A stretch of DNA of 64,000 nucleotides from Microbacterium sp. Au-Mic1 (GTDB taxonomy: Bacteria > Actinomycetota > Actinomycetes > Actinomycetales > Microbacteriaceae). Shown piece after piece: positions 1 through 8,762 of this stretch (the first letter of the stretch is position 1; the number at the start of each line of letters is the position of its first letter). Position numbers and translations under genes: made by a program. The notes under the pieces were generated by a model. The model ran no database searches, was not told the DNA's origin, and saw only the letters and a list, made by a program, of their open reading frames with translations. The stretch covers positions 1-64,000 of the forward strand of contig NZ_JAJTTF010000015.1 in the NCBI RefSeq assembly GCF_021341785.1, written 5' to 3'.

Positions 1-498
1 CGACCGTCCGTGCCGCCGCTCCCACCACCACGCGACGCCGACGCGCCCCGACCACGGCAGCGCCAGCACGACCGCCGACAGCAGCATCATCGCCGGATAC
101 TGCGCGATGAGCTGGTCCGACGACCAATACAGCATCAGCGTGGCGACGGATCCGAGCGCCACGAGCGTCGTGGCCACTCGCCCGAGGCCGAGCACGAGCA
201 GCACGCCCAGACCCACCTCGAGCGCGGGGATCGCGATCCCGAACAGTCCCGGCACCGACTGCATGAGCGCCCCCAGCGGGCGGAAGAAGAACGGCACTCG
301 CGTGTTGCCCGCGGTACCCTGCGCCACGAGCAGGATGTCGGCCGATCCGAATCCGGCGCGGTACTTCAGGATCCCCTCGTTCAGCCACAGCACGCCTGCG
401 ACGATCCGAGCCGCCGCGCCGACAAGAGTGCCGGCGAGCAGCCAGGACGCGGTGCGGGCCGGCGCCCCCGAGCCGGTCCGCACCGCCGTCGCGGTCAT
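1..498 (-). CDS. DoxX-family membrane protein (3' end beyond window)
   Basis: Partial gene: reading starts at ATG 498-496 and stays open to base 1, giving 166 visible residues. The protein is hydrophobic with several membrane segments and carries the DoxX-like stretch VLWLNEGILKYRAGFGSAD followed by a Phe-rich PFFFRPLG turn. DoxX/MauE-type proteins are small four-helix membrane proteins tied to redox or thiol homeostasis; the substrate here is unknown. Its ATG overlaps the intended TGA of the DM13 lipoprotein gene upstream (ATGA at 498-495), so the two were probably translationally coupled. The C-terminus lies outside the window. Confidence 0.75.
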   Translation of the reverse strand, partial: MTATAVRTGSGAPARTASWLLAGTLVGAAARIVAGVLWLNEGILKYRAGFGSADILLVAQGTAGNTRVPFFFRPLGALMQSVPGLFGIAIPALEVGLGVLLVLGLGRVATTLVALGSVATLMLYWSSDQLIAQYPAMMLLSAVVLALPWSGRVGVAWWWERRHGRS

Positions 499-967
499 GA
501 CAGGGCAGCGGCCCCGAAGACCGCCTTGCCTTGTCGCAGTGGATCACGACGTCGGTGTACATCGACGCGTCGACGCCGTTCAGCATGAACGTCTGCGAGT
601 CCTTGTCGAAGGCGACGGGGTCGATCTGCTTGCCAGCCGAGACGGCGGCCTCGTCGGTGCCGTTGGTCAGGTAGACGTGCAGGTCGGGGCCCTCGTCCGA
701 GGAGAAGCCGGTGAGCGTCAGCTCGGATCCGGAGATCGTGACGGTGCCCTGCACCTTCTTGCCGTTCAGGCCCATGAAGGTGCCGGTCTTGTGCATGTCG
801 TCCATGGCCGACGCCATGGGTGAGGAGGACGGCATCGGCGTGGACGACGACATGGTGTCGGCGGAGGTCGGCGATGCGGCCGGAGTCGAGCTGCAGCCGG
901 CGAGGGACAGCCCCAGGGCGAGCACGGCGACGCCGAGCGAGGCAGGGATGAGTGCGGTCTTGCGCAT
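495..967 (-). CDS. DM13-domain lipoprotein, apparent 1-nt frameshift near 3' end
   Basis: Start ATG at 967 with GGAG 8 nt upstream. The first residues form a lipoprotein signal (MRKTALIPASLGVAVLALGL, then SLAGC lipobox), then a Ser/Pro/Met-rich linker, then a DM13-like domain (GLNGKKVQGTVTISGSELTL ... GPDLHVYLTNG ... DVVIHCDKA). DM13 domains are proposed to act in extracellular redox chemistry. As read, the frame shifts after DKA at about 524-531 and runs into doxX without a stop. Adding one base restores the ending KAVFGAAALS and a TGA that overlaps the doxX start as ATGA. This is therefore either a real single-base deletion removing the last ten or so residues, or a sequencing error. Divergent from the two-component genes. 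Confidence 0.75.
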
Positions 968-1055
968 GATTGCTCCATTCGTGGGTGCGCCGGCGATGCA
1001 GGTGCCGGCTGTCGAGAACGGATCCGACGCTAGGCAGGGCGTGAGGCCTGCGGGG

Positions 1056-1082
1056 GAGTTCTTTCGGGGCTGTAAGGAACTC
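1056..1082. promoter_or_regulatory. Inverted repeat between DM13 gene and response regulator
   Basis: GAGTTCTTT and AAGGAACTC form 9-nt arms (8 of 9 paired) separated by 9 nt in the divergent intergenic region. It lies upstream of both genes, where autoregulation by the adjacent response regulator would be expected. Binding is inference only. Confidence 0.4.
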
Positions 1083-1105
1083 GGATCCGTCCCGGGCGCC
1101 GGGGC

Positions 1106-1111
1106 TAGCCT
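1106..1111 (+). promoter_or_regulatory. -10 element TAGCCT, leaderless response-regulator promoter
   Basis: TAGCCT (TANNNT type) ends 6 nt before ATG 1118, and no Shine-Dalgarno is present. Transcription would begin at or next to the start codon. Confidence 0.55.
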
Positions 1112-1117
1112 CTGAGC

Positions 1118-1828
1118 ATGGAGATGCCCGGATCCGCTCCGCCCCGTGTGGTGGTCGTCGAGGACGACCCCACCGTGCGGGCCGCGGTCGAGCGCTATCT
1201 CGCGGCGAACGGCTATCGCGTCGACGGGTTCGGCGACGGCGTCTCGGCGCAGCGCGCGGTGCAGGCCGATCCGCCCGACGTGCTCATCGTCGACCGTATG
1301 CTGCCGGGCATCAGCGGAGACGAGCTGGCGCGCGATGCGAGGGCGCGCTCCGCGGTGCCGATCATCATGCTCACCGCGCTCGGCGAGGTCGAGCAGCGCA
1401 TCGAGGGCCTGGAGACGGGCGCCGACGACTACCTCGTGAAGCCGTTCGCGCTGCGCGAGCTGCTGCTGCGGGTGGGGGCGCTGCTGCGCCGGTCCCTGGC
1501 GGCCGCCGCGCCGACGCGGGAGATCGTGCGCGGTGACTTCCGGCTGGATCCGACCCGGCGCCGCGTGCACGTGCGGGGGGAGGAGGTGCCGCTCGCCGCC
1601 CGTGAATACGAGCTGCTCGCGCACCTCGTGCAGCACGACGGCGAGGTGCTCTCCCGCGACGACATCCTGCGCGAGGTCTGGGGCTGGTCGTTCGGCGAGG
1701 CGAGCACGGTGACTGTGCACGTGCGGCGGCTGCGGGAGAAGATCGAACGGGATCCGCGCCATCCCCTGCACCTGCTCACGGAGTGGGGCGCCGGCTACCG
1801 GTTCTCCGCGGACGGATCCGGCTCATGA
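1118..1828 (+). CDS. OmpR-family response regulator
   Basis: 236 residues. The N-terminal receiver domain (about 10-125) has the acidic pair EDD, phospho-acceptor Asp59 in LIVDRMLPG, the switch Thr in MLTALGE and the conserved Lys of YLVKPF. The C-terminal winged helix (about 135-232) ends VTVHVRRLREKIERDP...GAGYRF, typical of OmpR/PhoB DNA-binding domains. The stop codon overlaps the start of the sensor kinase (ATGA 1825-1828), so the two form a two-component operon. Divergent from the DM13/DoxX genes, which are plausible targets. The signal sensed is unknown. Confidence 0.93.
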   Translation: MEMPGSAPPRVVVVEDDPTVRAAVERYLAANGYRVDGFGDGVSAQRAVQADPPDVLIVDRMLPGISGDELARDARARSAVPIIMLTALGEVEQRIEGLETGADDYLVKPFALRELLLRVGALLRRSLAAAAPTREIVRGDFRLDPTRRRVHVRGEEVPLAAREYELLAHLVQHDGEVLSRDDILREVWGWSFGEASTVTVHVRRLREKIERDPRHPLHLLTEWGAGYRFSADGSGS

Positions 1829-2976
1829 TGCCGCTCGGCGCGCTCGATGTGCTGCTCATCGTGCTGACCGCGCTGGGATGCGCTGCGGTCGTGACGCTCG
1901 CCGCCGTGTTCGTGCTGCGCCGCGCGCGGCGGGTGGGGCTCACGTTCCGGCTCGTCGTGGTCGGGGCGGCGTCGGTGCTCGCCCTGGCGACGGGCGTGCT
2001 CGCGATCTCGGCCGAGATGTACCTGTCGGCGCACGACTTCACGGTGCTGGTGTGGGTGCTCGGGGCCGCGCTGCTGTGCGCGCTCGCCACGGCGTGGATC
2101 ACGGCGCGCGCGGCCCGCAGCTCGGTGCGGGGGCTGTCGGCCGCGGTGCGCCGCGTCGGCGAGGGTGATGTCGTCGACCGCGGATCCAGCGGCTGGCGCG
2201 AGTTCGACGACCTGTCCGCCGAGCTCGCCACGGTGTCTGCGAAGCTCAGCGATGCGAGGGCGGAGTTGGAGCGACTGGACTCCGACCGCCGGCGCTTCCT
2301 CGCGTGGATCTCGCACGATCTGCGCACCCCGCTCACGGCGATCCGCGCGCTCGCCGAGTCGGCGGAGGAGGGCCTCGCGGATCCGGACGCGTTCCCCGGT
2401 CAGGTCCGGGCGCAGGTGGAGACGATGGGCCGGATGGTCGACGACCTGTTCGAGCTGTCCCGCATCACCTCGGGGTCGCTCCGGCTGCGCACTGAGCAGG
2501 TCGAGCTGCTCGACGTGGTCTCGGATGCGGTGGCAGACGTCCGCGCCGCCGCGGGGGAGCACCGCGTGCGGATCGTGCAGCAGGGCATCGACGGGCATGT
2601 GCTGTGGGCGGATCCGCATCAGCTCACGCGCGTGATCGTGAACCTGCTGACGAATGCGGTGCGGCATGCGCCCGAAGGATCCGAGATCCTGGTCTTCGCC
2701 GAGTCGCCGTCGCCGCACCGGCTCGTGCTGGCCGTGCTCGACCACGGCAGCGGCGTGGCGGTGGAGGACCTGGATCGCATGTTCGAGGTCGGATGGCGGT
2801 CGGATCCGTCCCGCACGAGCGGGACCGTCCCGGACGCGGTGGCATCGGGAGCCGGTCTCGGCCTCGCGATCGCGCGGGGGCTCGCCCGGGCGCACGGCGG
2901 CGACGTGTTCGCCGAGCACACCGACGACGGCTTCTGCCTGAAGGTGCTGCTGCCGGTGGGCGAGCCCGGGGCCTGA
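1825..2976 (+). CDS. Sensor histidine kinase
   Basis: 383 residues from the overlapping ATG 1825; an upstream in-frame ATG at 1783 lies inside the regulator gene and is unlikely. The N-terminus holds about three hydrophobic segments, with essentially no large extracellular domain, then a HAMP-like linker. The HisKA motif WISHDLRTPLTAIRA has phospho-acceptor His164. The HATPase domain shows the N box (NLLTNAVRHAPEG), G1 (LDHGSGV) and G2 (GAGLGLAIARGLARAHGG). It pairs with the overlapping OmpR regulator. The short periplasm-facing part suggests membrane or intramembrane stimulus sensing, which is an inference. Confidence 0.93.
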   Translation: MMPLGALDVLLIVLTALGCAAVVTLAAVFVLRRARRVGLTFRLVVVGAASVLALATGVLAISAEMYLSAHDFTVLVWVLGAALLCALATAWITARAARSSVRGLSAAVRRVGEGDVVDRGSSGWREFDDLSAELATVSAKLSDARAELERLDSDRRRFLAWISHDLRTPLTAIRALAESAEEGLADPDAFPGQVRAQVETMGRMVDDLFELSRITSGSLRLRTEQVELLDVVSDAVADVRAAAGEHRVRIVQQGIDGHVLWADPHQLTRVIVNLLTNAVRHAPEGSEILVFAESPSPHRLVLAVLDHGSGVAVEDLDRMFEVGWRSDPSRTSGTVPDAVASGAGLGLAIARGLARAHGGDVFAEHTDDGFCLKVLLPVGEPGA

Positions 2977-2984
2977 GGCCCGGG
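2965..2984 (+). terminator. Hairpin at the end of the two-component operon
   Basis: CCCGGGGCC, TGA, GGCCCGGG forms an almost perfect stem that includes the kinase stop codon. No clear T-run follows, as is common in high-GC actinobacteria. Confidence 0.5.
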
Positions 2985-3079
2985 AGGAGAGGAGTCGACG
3001 ACGGCGTCGACCCATCGGATGCATCCGGTCGATCCCCGACGCGCTCCAGGGGGCCGAGCAGTTCAGCGAGAGCCCGCCG

Positions 3080-5248
3080 TCACCTGGTCTGGCGCGGCAA
3101 CGGAAGCGCGGTGATCCGCACCGAGGTGTTCGCCGCGAGCCCGGTCTCGCAGCGCAGCGTCAGGACGTGCTCGCCCGGTCCGACCTGCAGCGAGCCGACG
3201 CGGCCGCGCCCGAAGGGTTCGCCGTCGATCTCCCAGCTCAGCAGCTCGTCGTCGACGGGGTTCCCGGCCTGATCCACCGCGTTGCCGTGCACCTCCACAT
3301 CCACACCTGCCGGAACACTGCCGCCATCGGTGGGGAAGAGGATCGCAGGGGAGGGGGCGAGGTCGGGCACCTGGATCGCCGCGGCGTCGGAGACGGCCGT
3401 GCTGAACCCGTCGTGCGCGAGCAGGCGCACATGCGCCTCTCCCGCAGGCAGGCCGGTGAGGTCCAGATCCGCGAGACCGCCCGTGAGGCCCACCGCCAGC
3501 CCGCGCCAGGTCTGGCCGCCGTCAGTGCTGACCTGCGCCCACACGTCCGACGCGGGCTCGCCGGCGACATCCCAGCGCGGTCGCACCGCGCGCGCTTCGA
3601 CGACTTCGGCGGTGACGCGGGTGAACCGCGCCGGATCCGCGGGTGCCGTCTTGACCCATGCCTCCTCGCCGCGCCCGTCGACGATGCGCAGCGCCGAGCC
3701 GAGCTCAGTGTCGGGCATGAGCGCACGGAAACGCAGCGGAAGCCGGTCGGGATCGCCGTCACCGGGGGAGGGTGCGCAGCCGCAGCCCTCGCCGCCGAAC
3801 TGCAGCTCGCGCGACAGGGCCACGCGGGACGCGATCTCTCCCGTCGCGCCGACGAGCTGGGCGGTCCAGCTGATCGGCGGACCGACCAGGGCGGAGTTCG
3901 CCTCGACGCGGGCCACCGATTCGACGGTCACGACACCAGCCTCGTCGATGACGCCGCTCATCACGATCATCCGGTGGGTGGCGTACTTCTCGATCTGCTC
4001 CCGGCTCCAGGGCGGGTTGGGCCACCAGAGGTGCTTCGGATCGAACTCCACAGGCGTGCGGTCGAACGGGTTCGGCTCCGGCATCCACGTGGGCGCGAGT
4101 CGGTCATGCTCGATGAGCTTCGCATGGTGGTAGAGCGACATCCACCGGTTGGCCCCGTAGCTCATGTAGTCGGTCGAGGTCGCCGGGGTGAAGACGGCGC
4201 CGGTCTGGATGTCGGTGCCGTACTCTCCGATGGATCCTGACATGTTCGGCTCGTAGACGGGGTAGTCGGGATCGGTGGTGCCGGCGTTGCCCGCGGGGGC
4301 GTGGGGGAAGCCGTAGCCGTGGCCGATCTCGTGGACGAACGTCGCCGTGTCACCCGCCGCACCCGCTCCCAGCCCGTCGTTCCCGCAGCCGGGAACGTTC
4401 AGCGGGATGCCGGACGGCAGGATCCCGTAGTAGACGACATCGGCGCGGTTGCCGTCGTTCGTGCGGATGTTGCCCAGCGCCGTGAGCAGGGCGCCCCAGT
4501 TCGTCGAGCAGGCGCCGGGGGAGCTGCGCACGTCGTCGAGGGGCTGCGTCCAGGCGAGGGTTCCTGCGGTCATGAACGACCCGGTCTGCTGCACGGGCAT
4601 CATCCGGAAAGCGAGCGCTGCGGTGGTCTGTACATCGGCGAGGGTCGGCGCCGCGAGCGTGACCGTCGGCGCCATCGTGCCGGCCGGCGGGTTGGCCGTG
4701 CTCGGCCCCTGATAGCTGACGAGGATCGCACGCACGCGCAGCGTCTGCACGAGGCGCGCCGACACCGTGGTGCTGAGCGTCTGCCCGTCGTCGAGGGTCA
4801 CGGTCAGCCGCATGCTGCCGAAGAACTGCTCGGCGGGGATTCGGAAGTTCAGCGTACGGTCGAAGCGGCTGCGTTCGTCGTCGTAGCCGTCGTCGATGGG
4901 TGTGACCGTCGGCAGCAGCCAGGGCGCGATCGTCACGATCGTGCGCCACGGTCCGAACAGGCCCTGCCGCCGCTCGAGGAGCAGAGATCCGCCGGTCGGG
5001 TCGCCCGTTCTCACCAGTGCAGATGGCGCGACGTACACGCGCACCACGGCGGGCTTGTAGGCGACCAACAGTGCTGCGTTGTCCTTCTTGCGATCGCCCG
5101 GATCCGTCAGATGCTCCGACGCGCGGTAGTACTGCACGGCCTGCGTCACCTCGATGCCGGTGGGCCGCTGCGTGAACAGGGGCGAGCGCACGTCGATCAC
5201 ATCGCGCAGGCGCTCGAGGGTCTGGACGACATCGCTGAGATCCGGCAT
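3080..5248 (-). CDS. Putative zinc metallopeptidase with HExxHxxGxxH motif
   Basis: 722 residues. The start is ATG 5248, chosen because GGAGG lies 7 nt upstream; in-frame ATGs at 5260 and 5350 have no such site. No signal peptide is apparent. An N-terminal beta-rich part (about 1-190) precedes the catalytic motif HEIGHGYGFPHAP at about 306-318, a metzincin-like zinc signature with a following Met in DYMSYG. The remainder is beta-sandwich or Ig-like, with a Cys-rich GGEGCGCAPSPGD segment and a final domain beginning SPAILFPTDGGSVPAG. Related large actinobacterial proteins are annotated only as putative peptidases. Without a signal sequence, export is uncertain. The gene stands alone, convergent with the two-component operon. 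Confidence 0.7.
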   Translation of the reverse strand: MPDLSDVVQTLERLRDVIDVRSPLFTQRPTGIEVTQAVQYYRASEHLTDPGDRKKDNAALLVAYKPAVVRVYVAPSALVRTGDPTGGSLLLERRQGLFGPWRTIVTIAPWLLPTVTPIDDGYDDERSRFDRTLNFRIPAEQFFGSMRLTVTLDDGQTLSTTVSARLVQTLRVRAILVSYQGPSTANPPAGTMAPTVTLAAPTLADVQTTAALAFRMMPVQQTGSFMTAGTLAWTQPLDDVRSSPGACSTNWGALLTALGNIRTNDGNRADVVYYGILPSGIPLNVPGCGNDGLGAGAAGDTATFVHEIGHGYGFPHAPAGNAGTTDPDYPVYEPNMSGSIGEYGTDIQTGAVFTPATSTDYMSYGANRWMSLYHHAKLIEHDRLAPTWMPEPNPFDRTPVEFDPKHLWWPNPPWSREQIEKYATHRMIVMSGVIDEAGVVTVESVARVEANSALVGPPISWTAQLVGATGEIASRVALSRELQFGGEGCGCAPSPGDGDPDRLPLRFRALMPDTELGSALRIVDGRGEEAWVKTAPADPARFTRVTAEVVEARAVRPRWDVAGEPASDVWAQVSTDGGQTWRGLAVGLTGGLADLDLTGLPAGEAHVRLLAHDGFSTAVSDAAAIQVPDLAPSPAILFPTDGGSVPAGVDVEVHGNAVDQAGNPVDDELLSWEIDGEPFGRGRVGSLQVGPGEHVLTLRCETGLAANTSVRITALPLPRQTR

Positions 5249-5591
5249 GACAGCCTCCATCGATCGGTGGTGTGACGGTGAGGAGGCAGGGATGGGCGGG
5301 GGTGATACATGTGTCGGATCTGACGAACGACAGAGGAGCGCCGGGGTCATCGCGTGGTGAACGATCCTCGCGTACTCGGGTGCCGTCGGTATCCCGAAAT
5401 AGCGGTTTCGACATTTTGCTTGCGCGGGGGCCCGGTTGGGTCCATCCTTTGTCCAGGACGAGAGCTATGGGACAGCTCGACTCCGAATCTGGGGACCGGA
5501 ACCATCCGGAGCTTGTTCGTTGGCGCAGGGGACGCGCCGGTTCGCAGAGTGCGTTTTAACCCGAAACGACTCTCTGGAATGGGGACAAGCA
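5249..5591 (+). other. Non-coding region and long leader upstream of the pilin gene
   Basis: 343 bp between the divergent metallopeptidase and pilin genes. No convincing protein is encoded, although the pilin frame is open from 5436 without a ribosome-binding site or pilin-like residues. The stretch is less GC-biased than its surroundings (for example CCCGAAATAGCGGTTTCGAC). It contains possible stems: GAGCT-ATGGGAC-AGCTC at about 5460-5476 and CTCCG...CGGAG further down. It likely carries both promoters and a structured pilin mRNA leader. No known riboswitch consensus was recognised. Confidence 0.45.
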
Positions 5592-5984
5592 ATGCTCGCT
5601 ATTCAGCGCGCCCTCGAGGCGAAGAAGAAGGCACGGGAAGAGGGCGAAGAAGCCGGCTTCTCACTCATCGAATTGATCATCGTCGTGGTGATCATCGGCA
5701 TCCTGGTGGCGATCGCGCTGCCGCTGTTCGGATTCATCCAGGCGACATCAGTCGACGGTGCAACCCAATCCGACACCAAGAACGCGTCGACGACCATCGT
5801 TGCGCAGTTCGCAGGCAACACTGCGGGCGCCCCTGATCTGACGGTACTCAAGGGCAACACGACGTACGGCATCAAAGCCGGCACTACGACCAACGCATCG
5901 AACGTCTGCATCACCGGATACAACGGGGGCGGTCAGCAGTACAAGACTGCGGCCACCGCCTTCGCATCCGGTCCCGGCTGCTAA
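5592..5984 (+). CDS. Type IV pilin (major pilin candidate)
   Basis: 130 residues from ATG 5592. A basic/acidic leader peptide of 22 residues ends in EEGEEAG; processing by prepilin peptidase would give Phe+1 and Glu+5 (F-SLIELIIVVVIIGILVAIA). The mature protein has the hydrophobic N-terminal helix of type IVa pilins and a short globular head with two Cys (NVCITGY and the C-terminal GPGC) that could form the D-region disulfide. The charged KKKAREEGEE leader and first position in the operon favour the major subunit. It heads a long run of overlapping pilus genes ending with pilC. Confidence 0.92.
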   Translation: MLAIQRALEAKKKAREEGEEAGFSLIELIIVVVIIGILVAIALPLFGFIQATSVDGATQSDTKNASTTIVAQFAGNTAGAPDLTVLKGNTTYGIKAGTTTNASNVCITGYNGGGQQYKTAATAFASGPGC

Positions 5985-6073
5985 TCGCTGAGGCTTGTCA
6001 TGGTTGGGGTCGACGGCGCGGTCCGCTGGCCCCAACTTGGCGACTTGGCATCGTCACCGAGGAGGTGGTCAGC

Positions 6074-6457
6074 GTGCCGCGCGTAAAGGAACACCCGTCC
6101 GATGGGGGGTTCGGCCTCGTCGAACTGATCATCGCGATGTTCCTCCTCGCCCTGATCACGATCGCTCTCATCCCCGCGCTCTATAACGGCCTCATCTACT
6201 CCGCACGGCAGTCCACCACGGCGACCGCGACTCGGCAGTTGAACACGCTGGTCGAGCAGGCTCGTCAGACGCACACCTGCAACGCTGTGATGAGTGCGGC
6301 GGCGACGCAGAGCTTCACCGACGGGGCGAAGCAGGCGTTCACGACTTCGGGGACCTATAGCTGTACCGCCGGAGGCATCGCGAGTCTCAGCCTCACGGCC
6401 AAGGACTCCGGCAGCCGAACGCTGGCATCCGTGACGGCGCTGGTGTACGTGCCATGA
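6074..6457 (+). CDS. Type IV pseudopilin
   Basis: 127 residues from GTG 6074. GGAGG at 6061-6065 lies 8 nt upstream, so this start is preferred to the in-frame GTG 6065 that overlaps the ribosome site. The leader ends SDGG; the mature N-terminus FGLVELIIAMFLLALITIAL keeps Glu+5. Two Cys are present (THTCNAV and YSCTAGG). Probably a minor pilin that primes pilus assembly. Its last bases overlap the next pseudopilin (ATGA 6454-6457). Confidence 0.88.
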   Translation: MPRVKEHPSDGGFGLVELIIAMFLLALITIALIPALYNGLIYSARQSTTATATRQLNTLVEQARQTHTCNAVMSAAATQSFTDGAKQAFTTSGTYSCTAGGIASLSLTAKDSGSRTLASVTALVYVP

Positions 6458-7041
6458 ACCTCAATCGCGATGTGGCGGCAGACGACGAGGGGCTCTCTCT
6501 TGTCGAGCTGATCTTCTATGTGGTGATCCTCGGTCTGATCACAACGGGGATCGCCGTCGTCTTCTTCAACACTTGGAAGGCGCAGGCCAGCGTCAGCGAC
6601 CAGGTCGACGCGACCGAGCGCGGCCAGCTCGTGTCATCTCAGATTGAGAAGGCCATGCGCAACGCGGTGGCGTACGAGATCACGGACCCCACGCTGACTT
6701 CCAGTCTGTCCTCAGGTCCGACCCTCGTCGTGGCGACGGCGATGTCGGGATCGAACGCCTGTATGGCGTTCAACCTCAATGGTGGAACCGCCCAGTTGAC
6801 AACGACCTCGGGTGCCCGAGTCGCCGCTGCGCCATGGCCTACCTGGCAGTCCGGCATCAGCCAGCACAAGAACTCCGGCGGAGTGCTCGTGCCTTTCTTC
6901 GTACAGGTCGGCAGCGATGTCGCGTACTCCTTCGATGTGACCAGCGCGAACGGGCCGACGGTGCACTTCGAAGGCACGGCCTATCTGCGAAACCCGAGCT
7001 GGGGCACGTTGCCCGGGGGAGGCACGCAGTCATGCTTCTGA
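6454..7041 (+). CDS. Type IV pseudopilin, PilW/GspJ-like
   Basis: 195 residues. A short leader ending DDEG is followed by LSLVELIFYVVILGLITTG: residue +1 is Leu rather than Phe and Glu+5 is retained. The later region has the coiled N-terminal helix (ATERGQLVSSQIEKAMRNAV) and a beta-rich head with single-copy Cys residues. Longer than the other pilins, as for PilW/GspJ minor subunits. It overlaps the preceding gene by 4 nt and the following PilX-like gene by 10 nt. Confidence 0.85.
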   Translation: MNLNRDVAADDEGLSLVELIFYVVILGLITTGIAVVFFNTWKAQASVSDQVDATERGQLVSSQIEKAMRNAVAYEITDPTLTSSLSSGPTLVVATAMSGSNACMAFNLNGGTAQLTTTSGARVAAAPWPTWQSGISQHKNSGGVLVPFFVQVGSDVAYSFDVTSANGPTVHFEGTAYLRNPSWGTLPGGGTQSCF

Positions 7042-8762
7042 TTCACGATCTGTCCGAGCGCTGGCGCAAGAGCCAGCAGGGCGACGAGGGCGTCGCGCTT
7101 GTGCTCGTCGTGTTCGTGATGCTGATCGGGCTCATCGCGACGGCGACGATCGCCGCGGCGATCTTTTTCGTGACGAACGGCAACATTGCCAACCGCAGCA
7201 ACACACAGGCTTTCGTCGCCGCCGAGTCCGGACGCGATTCGGTCGTCGCCGCGCTGGTCGCGGCCAACGCCGCGGGGACCTGTTCGGCGTCCACGATGTC
7301 GGCCAGCACCGTAGGACAGCCGAGCGGCCCCTATTTCTCTGCGAAAGCACAGTCGATCACCGGCACAGCGCCGTCAGCCTGGAACAGCGGCGTCGCACCG
7401 GCGTGCCCGACTCAGAACACGAACTACATCGTCATCCAGTCGACCGGCTACGGCACCAGTAGCGTGTCTGCCGAGAAGACGACGACGCTCTCGGTGTACC
7501 AATGGCAGGTCGTCTCCCACACCTCGCAGAGCGGCACGATGGCGGGAACGAACGGATCGTTCCACGGCGTCGGCGGTGGCGCATCCAGCAACACCCTCAA
7601 GGGCGATCTGGTCGTGCGCACGAGCAACTACACCTGCAGCGGATCGAGCATCATCGACGGAGACCTCTGGGTGCTCGGCGGATCCGATGGCACGAACGGC
7701 GGCAACGTCACGGTCACTGGCGGGTGCAACATCACGGGCAACATCTTCGCGAACGGGTCTGTGACATCCAACGGAGGCAACAGCGCCAATCCGATCACCA
7801 TCGGTAAGAGCATCATCGCCGGCGGCCTCGTGTCGATGGACTCCAACGGCGTGACCGTCGGCGGGAACTGCGTCGCCGCGGACGGCGCCACCTGCGGGCA
7901 GATCGCCTCGGGTGGCACGGTGACCCTGAGCGGGACGGGGCCCAATGTCGGCACCGTGCTCACGACGGTGACGGGCAGGCCGACGGCCCCTGTGATCTCC
8001 GCGTCCAACTGGAAGCACCCCAACGGCACGGCGCTCACCGGGAGCGTGGCCGCTGCACCGGCGTTCTCGCCCCCATTGAATTCGTCCCAGAACGGCGGGT
8101 TGACGGCGGGAACGGTCTATGCGATGACCAACTGGATCGAATTCGGCACCGGCACCACCTGGCAGGGAGCGCCCGCAGTGGCGACAAAGCTGACATGCCC
8201 GGCCAATGCGAGCGTCGCACTCAGTGCCGCCACTGGCCCGGTGATCCTGGACTACACCGGCTCCGGGTGCGCAGCAACCTCAGGAAACACGACGACGATC
8301 ACACTGAGTGGCGGGAGCGTCCCGCAGGACGCCGTCATCCTCGTCGCCCCGGGCAAGACCATGAAGGTTCAGATCACCGGTAGCCTCACTGGGCCATCGA
8401 GCCCGACCTCGCAGATCTTCTTCGTGCATCAGAGCCTGAACACCGGCAACGTCGCCACGGACTGCGGGCGACCGTCCGGAGACAGCTTCACGACAGGCTC
8501 CGTTGCGATTGCCCCGCGCATCATGGTTTACACGCCCTGCGGACTGAACGGCACCTGGACCGGCACATTGACCGGCCAGTTCTACGTCGGCGGATCCATG
8601 ACTTACAACGGCAACTTCACCTGCACGCCAATGTCATGGAACCCCACTCCGTCGCCGATGCCGAACATGGATTGCAAGATCCTCGGATCCGGCGGAGCTG
8701 CGGGCAGCACCACCTACACGCTGTCGCTCGGCAGCATGGTGTCGCAGGCGGAGGTTCCATGA
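7032..8762 (+). CDS. PilX-like pilus protein with a large beta-helix-like passenger
   Basis: 576 residues from ATG 7032; the frame is open further upstream, but that part lies inside the preceding gene. The N-terminus resembles PilX/GspK proteins: GDEG followed by the hydrophobic helix VALVLVVFVMLIGLIATATI, but without Glu+5. Residues from about 170 carry many Gly/Asn/Thr/Val-rich repeats (DGDLWVLGG, GGNVTVTGGCNITGNIFANG, SKIIAGG-type turns), suggesting a bactofilin-like or right-handed beta-helix domain. It may form the exposed pilus tip or an adhesive part. The large C-terminal domain is not seen in classical PilX and deserves structural prediction. ATGA overlap with pilD. Confidence 0.78.
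   Translation: MLLIHDLSERWRKSQQGDEGVALVLVVFVMLIGLIATATIAAAIFFVTNGNIANRSNTQAFVAAESGRDSVVAALVAANAAGTCSASTMSASTVGQPSGPYFSAKAQSITGTAPSAWNSGVAPACPTQNTNYIVIQSTGYGTSSVSAEKTTTLSVYQWQVVSHTSQSGTMAGTNGSFHGVGGGASSNTLKGDLVVRTSNYTCSGSSIIDGDLWVLGGSDGTNGGNVTVTGGCNITGNIFANGSVTSNGGNSANPITIGKSIIAGGLVSMDSNGVTVGGNCVAADGATCGQIASGGTVTLSGTGPNVGTVLTTVTGRPTAPVISASNWKHPNGTALTGSVAAAPAFSPPLNSSQNGGLTAGTVYAMTNWIEFGTGTTWQGAPAVATKLTCPANASVALSAATGPVILDYTGSGCAATSGNTTTITLSGGSVPQDAVILVAPGKTMKVQITGSLTGPSSPTSQIFFVHQSLNTGNVATDCGRPSGDSFTTGSVAIAPRIMVYTPCGLNGTWTGTLTGQFYVGGSMTYNGNFTCTPMSWNPTPSPMPNMDCKILGSGGAAGSTTYTLSLGSMVSQAEVP

Noticed and set aside
107..823. Plus-strand open frames over the DoxX/DM13 genes
   Set aside because: Antisense shadows; the minus strand encodes a lipoprotein signal, a DM13 domain and membrane helices.
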